Shown here piece after piece: positions 42,652 through 45,820 of a stretch of DNA of 45,820 nt. A model generated the notes under the pieces. The model saw only the letters and a program-made list of their open reading frames with translations. It did not search any database and was not told the DNA's origin. The number at the start of each line of letters is the position of its first letter. The stretch's first letter is position 1. A program made the translations under genes and the position numbers. Origin of the DNA: Bacteroidales bacterium (GTDB lineage: Bacteria; Bacteroidota; Bacteroidia; Bacteroidales; M50B96); assembly GCA_018401015.1 (NCBI GenBank), contig JAGYLP010000015.1, forward strand, positions 1-45,820. Reading direction: 5' to 3'.

Positions 42652-45600
42652 ATGCCACCTTCGCCATTAATGGAATGGCGTTCATATCCTCTCCCTGATG
42701 AGGACATCGGCACCTTCAATTCGGTGCTAAGCTTTACGGTGGGTAATGATTTTTCCTTAAACCTTAGTGGAACAGTTACCGACGAAAGTGTTGCCGGCCA
42801 AGCCGACGGCTCGATTAGTACCCTGATTTCGGGAGGAACTTCGCCCTACACTTATCAGTGGAGCACGGGAGCAACCACTCCCAATATTAGTGGAATTGGA
42901 GCAGGAACATACACGGTTACCGCAGTCGACGCTAACAATTGTTCTGTTACGCAAGAATTTACGGTCACCTCGCTGGCCAACGTGCAAATCAATGGCAATG
43001 TGGTCGATGCTTATTGCGATAATTCAGCTACGGGTTCCATTTCAATCACCGTAAGCGGAGGAACAAATCCAATTAGCTATTCCTGGAGCAACGGATCTAC
43101 TCAACAAAATTTAACCGACTTACTTCCCGGTACTTATTCGGTTAGTATTCAAGACGGGGAGGGTATTACTTCCTCCAATTCCTTCACCGTTGGAACACAA
43201 TACGTAGTGAGTTTCACGAGTCAAGTTGAAGGTGTCGCTTGCGCCGCAGATAATTCAGGGTCCATTGCAATTACTGTCTCTACCGGTACCGCTCCATTTC
43301 AATATAACTGGTCAAATGGTGCAACCACTCAGTCCATTAGCGGACTAAGTGTGGGTAGCTATAGCCTAACCATGAGCGATGTGAACAATTGTTCCGCAAC
43401 CGAAAATTTTGAAATTTTGGTAAGCAATCCCCTGGAAATAAACGAAACACTTACCATGATTAGCTGTAACGGATTAAACGATGGTGAAATTTCGGTCGCT
43501 ATCAATGGGGGTACTCAGCCATATTCCGTTCAATGGAGTGGGGGACAAACCGGTCAGAATATTACGGATTTAAGTCCTGGGTCTTACACGCTTACTGTTA
43601 CCGATGCCAACAACTGCAGCACGACCGAGACCTATCAGATTACTGAAGCAGAAGAATTAGCCATTTCCGGAACGGTTAGCGATGTGGACTGCAACGGAAA
43701 TAATTCCGGAGCAATTCAAGCAGAGGTAAGCGGAGGAACAGCTCCCTTCACCTACTCATGGAGTCATGGGCCAAGCAGCTTAAACGTTTCAGGTTTAGGA
43801 GCAGGAAGCTATTCCCTTACGGTGGTTGATGCGAATGATTGCACGGGTAGCCAAACTTTTGAAGTGTCGGAACCACTCCTCTTAGAAGTTGACGACCAAG
43901 TGAATAATCTTACCTGCAACGGTTCCAACGATGGTTCCATCAACTTGACTCCTTCAGGAGGAACCTCGCCCTACACCTACAGCTGGAGCAACGGAGGAAG
44001 CTCGAACAATTTAGAAAATCTTGCCCCAGGCGTTTATCCGGTTACGGTTTCCGATGCCAATGATTGTGAGGTTTCAACTTTCTTTATCATTACCCAACCT
44101 GCTGCCCTTAGTTTGAGCGGTCAAGTGACGAATAATGATTGCTTTGGTTCTAGTGATGGCTCCATCGACTTAACGGTGAGTAATGCCGTGCTACCTGTTA
44201 GCTATGTCTGGAGCAATACTGCAACGAACGAGGATCTGGAAAATCTTAGCGCAGGAGCTTATTCGGTTAGCATTACGGATGCCAACGGTTGCGAAGGAAC
44301 AGGAAGCTACACGGTTTTTCAACCCAATGCCTTATCCATTAGCGAAACAGTAACGACACCTAGCTCTTTAGGAGCGACCGATGGCAGCATTCATGTAAGT
44401 ATTTCAGGTGGAACCAGCCCCTATACCTACAGTTGGAGCAACGGACAAAGTCAGTCAACCATTACCGGGCTAGCGAGTGGGTACTATACCCTAACACTCA
44501 CGGACTATAAGGCTTGTCTTATTTCTGAAACCTTCGAAGTAGCCGACGGTCCGGATATTCTGGTGATTAATTCCAATATTCAAGACGAAACGTGTGCTTC
44601 GGCCTGCGACGGAAGTATTGCATTGAGTGTAACCGGTGGGAACGGCGATTTCCGCTATTTGTGGAATACCGGAAGTACCGAATCTTCAATCTCAGGATTG
44701 TGTCCCGGAAACTATTCCGTTCTAGTCGAGGAAGATTACAGTAGTCCCTTCTGGTCCTATGTCCAAACAGGACTGAATATGACCATTGGTGTTACCACCG
44801 CTGGTATTTCGGTGGATGGAAATCCTATTGCAGCAGGCGATTATGTGGGTGTTTTTTATGAAACTCCCAATGGATTGGAATGCGCCGGTTACGGTAGTTT
44901 GAATTCCGGACCACAAGATTTTGCTTTTGCAGCCTGGGGGGCTAATAATCAGGGTGGCTCCTTTCCTGGTTATGCTAATGGGGAATTACTGAAGTTCAAG
45001 TTTTACCGCGCAAGCGACCAACGCGTAATCGATTTAACGCCTACCTTCGCCAATCCAGCGCTTAATTCTTTTTCACCTAATTCATTTACAATAGTATCAG
45101 CATTGGTTGGTACAAGCACCGAAGCATTGAGCCAAACCGCTAGTTATACAATCGATGGAGGAACTGAACTGACCTTGATTGCTCAAATCACTCCGGTTAG
45201 TACTTTTGGTGGAAACGATGGAGCTATCAGTATTGCTGCCGCTGGCGGTACAGAACCCTACAGCTACTCTTGGAGTAATGGATCAAGCTCATCTTCTATC
45301 TCTGCGCTTGTGGTTGGTGATTACTCCGTAAGTGTTTCAGATGCAAATAGTTGCTCCACCACTGCCACATATACGGTAAATGGTCCTGAAGGGTTTGATG
45401 CAACCGGAACGGTAACCGATGTGCTTTGTAATGGGGCAAATACCGGTGCAATCGAATTGTCCATCCAAGGAGGTGCCGTACCTCTTTCCTTTGAATGGAG
45501 TAATGGTGCAAGCACTCAGGATGTTTCAAACCTACTGGCTGGGAATTATTCCGTTACGATAATAGATGCTAGTTTATACCAGGAGGTGTTGAATTTCACA

Positions 45601-45820
45601 ATTAACGAACCCAATGCCCTTGTAGTTGAACCAATTCTTTCTCTCCCAAATTGCAACGGCGGAACAGATGGTTCGATCGATGTAAGTGTTACCGGCGGAA
45701 CAGCTCCTTACACTTTCGTTTGGTCGAATAATGAAACCAGCGAAGATTTATCCGCTTTAGTTGCCGGAACGTATGCGCTTACGGTGACCGATGCGAATAA
45801 TTGCGACTTTACAGCTAGCT
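42652..45820 (+). CDS. Main part of third SprB-repeat giant protein (runs off the window)
   Basis: Open in one frame from 42652 to the window end with no stop. The ATG at 42652 is only the first codon after the stop; real homology in this frame begins about 42693 (PDEDIGTFNSVLSF). About twelve more SprB-type repeats of about 75 codons follow: starts near 42769, 42991, 43210, 43438, 43663, 43888, 44113, 44338, 44560, then 45180, 45405 and 45625 (the last cut by the window end). Between them, about 44740-45060, is an insert with 'DYVGVFYETPNGLECAGYG' and 'NGELLKFKFYRASDQRV', paralogous to the module at 42330-42630. It belongs with the preceding piece from 42058 to form a secreted giant adhesin-like protein. 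No sorting tail is visible here; it would be past the window end. Confidence 0.85.
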   Translation, partial: MPPSPLMEWRSYPLPDEDIGTFNSVLSFTVGNDFSLNLSGTVTDESVAGQADGSISTLISGGTSPYTYQWSTGATTPNISGIGAGTYTVTAVDANNCSVTQEFTVTSLANVQINGNVVDAYCDNSATGSISITVSGGTNPISYSWSNGSTQQNLTDLLPGTYSVSIQDGEGITSSNSFTVGTQYVVSFTSQVEGVACAADNSGSIAITVSTGTAPFQYNWSNGATTQSISGLSVGSYSLTMSDVNNCSATENFEILVSNPLEINETLTMISCNGLNDGEISVAINGGTQPYSVQWSGGQTGQNITDLSPGSYTLTVTDANNCSTTETYQITEAEELAISGTVSDVDCNGNNSGAIQAEVSGGTAPFTYSWSHGPSSLNVSGLGAGSYSLTVVDANDCTGSQTFEVSEPLLLEVDDQVNNLTCNGSNDGSINLTPSGGTSPYTYSWSNGGSSNNLENLAPGVYPVTVSDANDCEVSTFFIITQPAALSLSGQVTNNDCFGSSDGSIDLTVSNAVLPVSYVWSNTATNEDLENLSAGAYSVSITDANGCEGTGSYTVFQPNALSISETVTTPSSLGATDGSIHVSISGGTSPYTYSWSNGQSQSTITGLASGYYTLTLTDYKACLISETFEVADGPDILVINSNIQDETCASACDGSIALSVTGGNGDFRYLWNTGSTESSISGLCPGNYSVLVEEDYSSPFWSYVQTGLNMTIGVTTAGISVDGNPIAAGDYVGVFYETPNGLECAGYGSLNSGPQDFAFAAWGANNQGGSFPGYANGELLKFKFYRASDQRVIDLTPTFANPALNSFSPNSFTIVSALVGTSTEALSQTASYTIDGGTELTLIAQITPVSTFGGNDGAISIAAAGGTEPYSYSWSNGSSSSSISALVVGDYSVSVSDANSCSTTATYTVNGPEGFDATGTVTDVLCNGANTGAIELSIQGGAVPLSFEWSNGASTQDVSNLLAGNYSVTIIDASLYQEVLNFTINEPNALVVEPILSLPNCNGGTDGSIDVSVTGGTAPYTFVWSNNETSEDLSALVAGTYALTVTDANNCDFTAS

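Noticed and set aside
1-45820. tRNA or rRNA genes, IS elements, prophage or toxin-antitoxin genes
   Set aside because: None was recognised; intergenic gaps were read and contain only the features listed.

Overview
The window reads as chromosomal DNA from a member of the Bacteroidota, probably class Bacteroidia. The evidence is: several secreted proteins with SprB-type repeats and type IX secretion (T9SS) type A C-terminal sorting tails; TAnnTTTG promoter -7 boxes with little Shine-Dalgarno signal; lineage-typical gene pairs such as hpt-adk-obgE and alaS divergent from an M23 peptidase; a DUF5916 outer-membrane protein; and a pyrB-pyrI pair. No phage, IS element, CRISPR array, tRNA or rRNA gene was seen.

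Layout. 1-6155: two adjacent genes for large modular T9SS-exported proteins. The second is broken in a scrambled stretch of 207-bp tandem repeats. 6229-8586: a DEAD-box RNA helicase and a HAD phosphatase. 8727-11473 (minus strand): transaldolase-like aldolase, YciO-type Sua5 protein, TatA, and a Ca/Na antiporter. 11711-13333: pyrBI with a promoter, a leader reading frame and an intrinsic terminator that together look like an attenuator. 13333-13690: intergenic heptamer and related short repeats. 13699-17963 (minus): adaptor, FtsX-type permease and TolC-like channel, with no ATPase gene. 18257-19582: a T9SS cargo protein. 19701-24363 (minus): a DUF5916 protein, then a selenocysteine lyase-like/SelD fusion. 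24526-27664 (plus): truncated haemoglobin, RsmE, TrmN6-like methyltransferase, thioesterase, HAD protein. 27666-30510 (minus): alaS and a 58-residue winged-helix protein missed by length cut-offs. 30638-31612: M23 peptidase. 31616-34482 (minus): an overlapping pair of outer-membrane proteins, one with a helix-hairpin-helix N-terminus. 34681-40106 (plus): hpt, a tandem double adenylate kinase, obgE and clpB. 40119-40465: RNase P RNA. 40457-41614 (minus): RlmL-like methyltransferase. 42058 to the end: a third giant SprB-repeat gene, apparently carrying a compensated pair of frameshifts near 42650 and 42692 and running off the window.

Functionally most of the window is housekeeping: nucleotide metabolism, RNA modification and decay, translation, protein quality control and envelope maintenance. 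It is bracketed by surface or adhesin-like giant proteins sharing the same building blocks. The points most worth a second look are the selenocysteine lyase-SelD fusion, the tandem adenylate kinase whose second half has lost key acidic residues, the pyrBI leader, the broken repeat array in the second giant gene, and the recurrent, apparently undescribed modules shared by the giant proteins.
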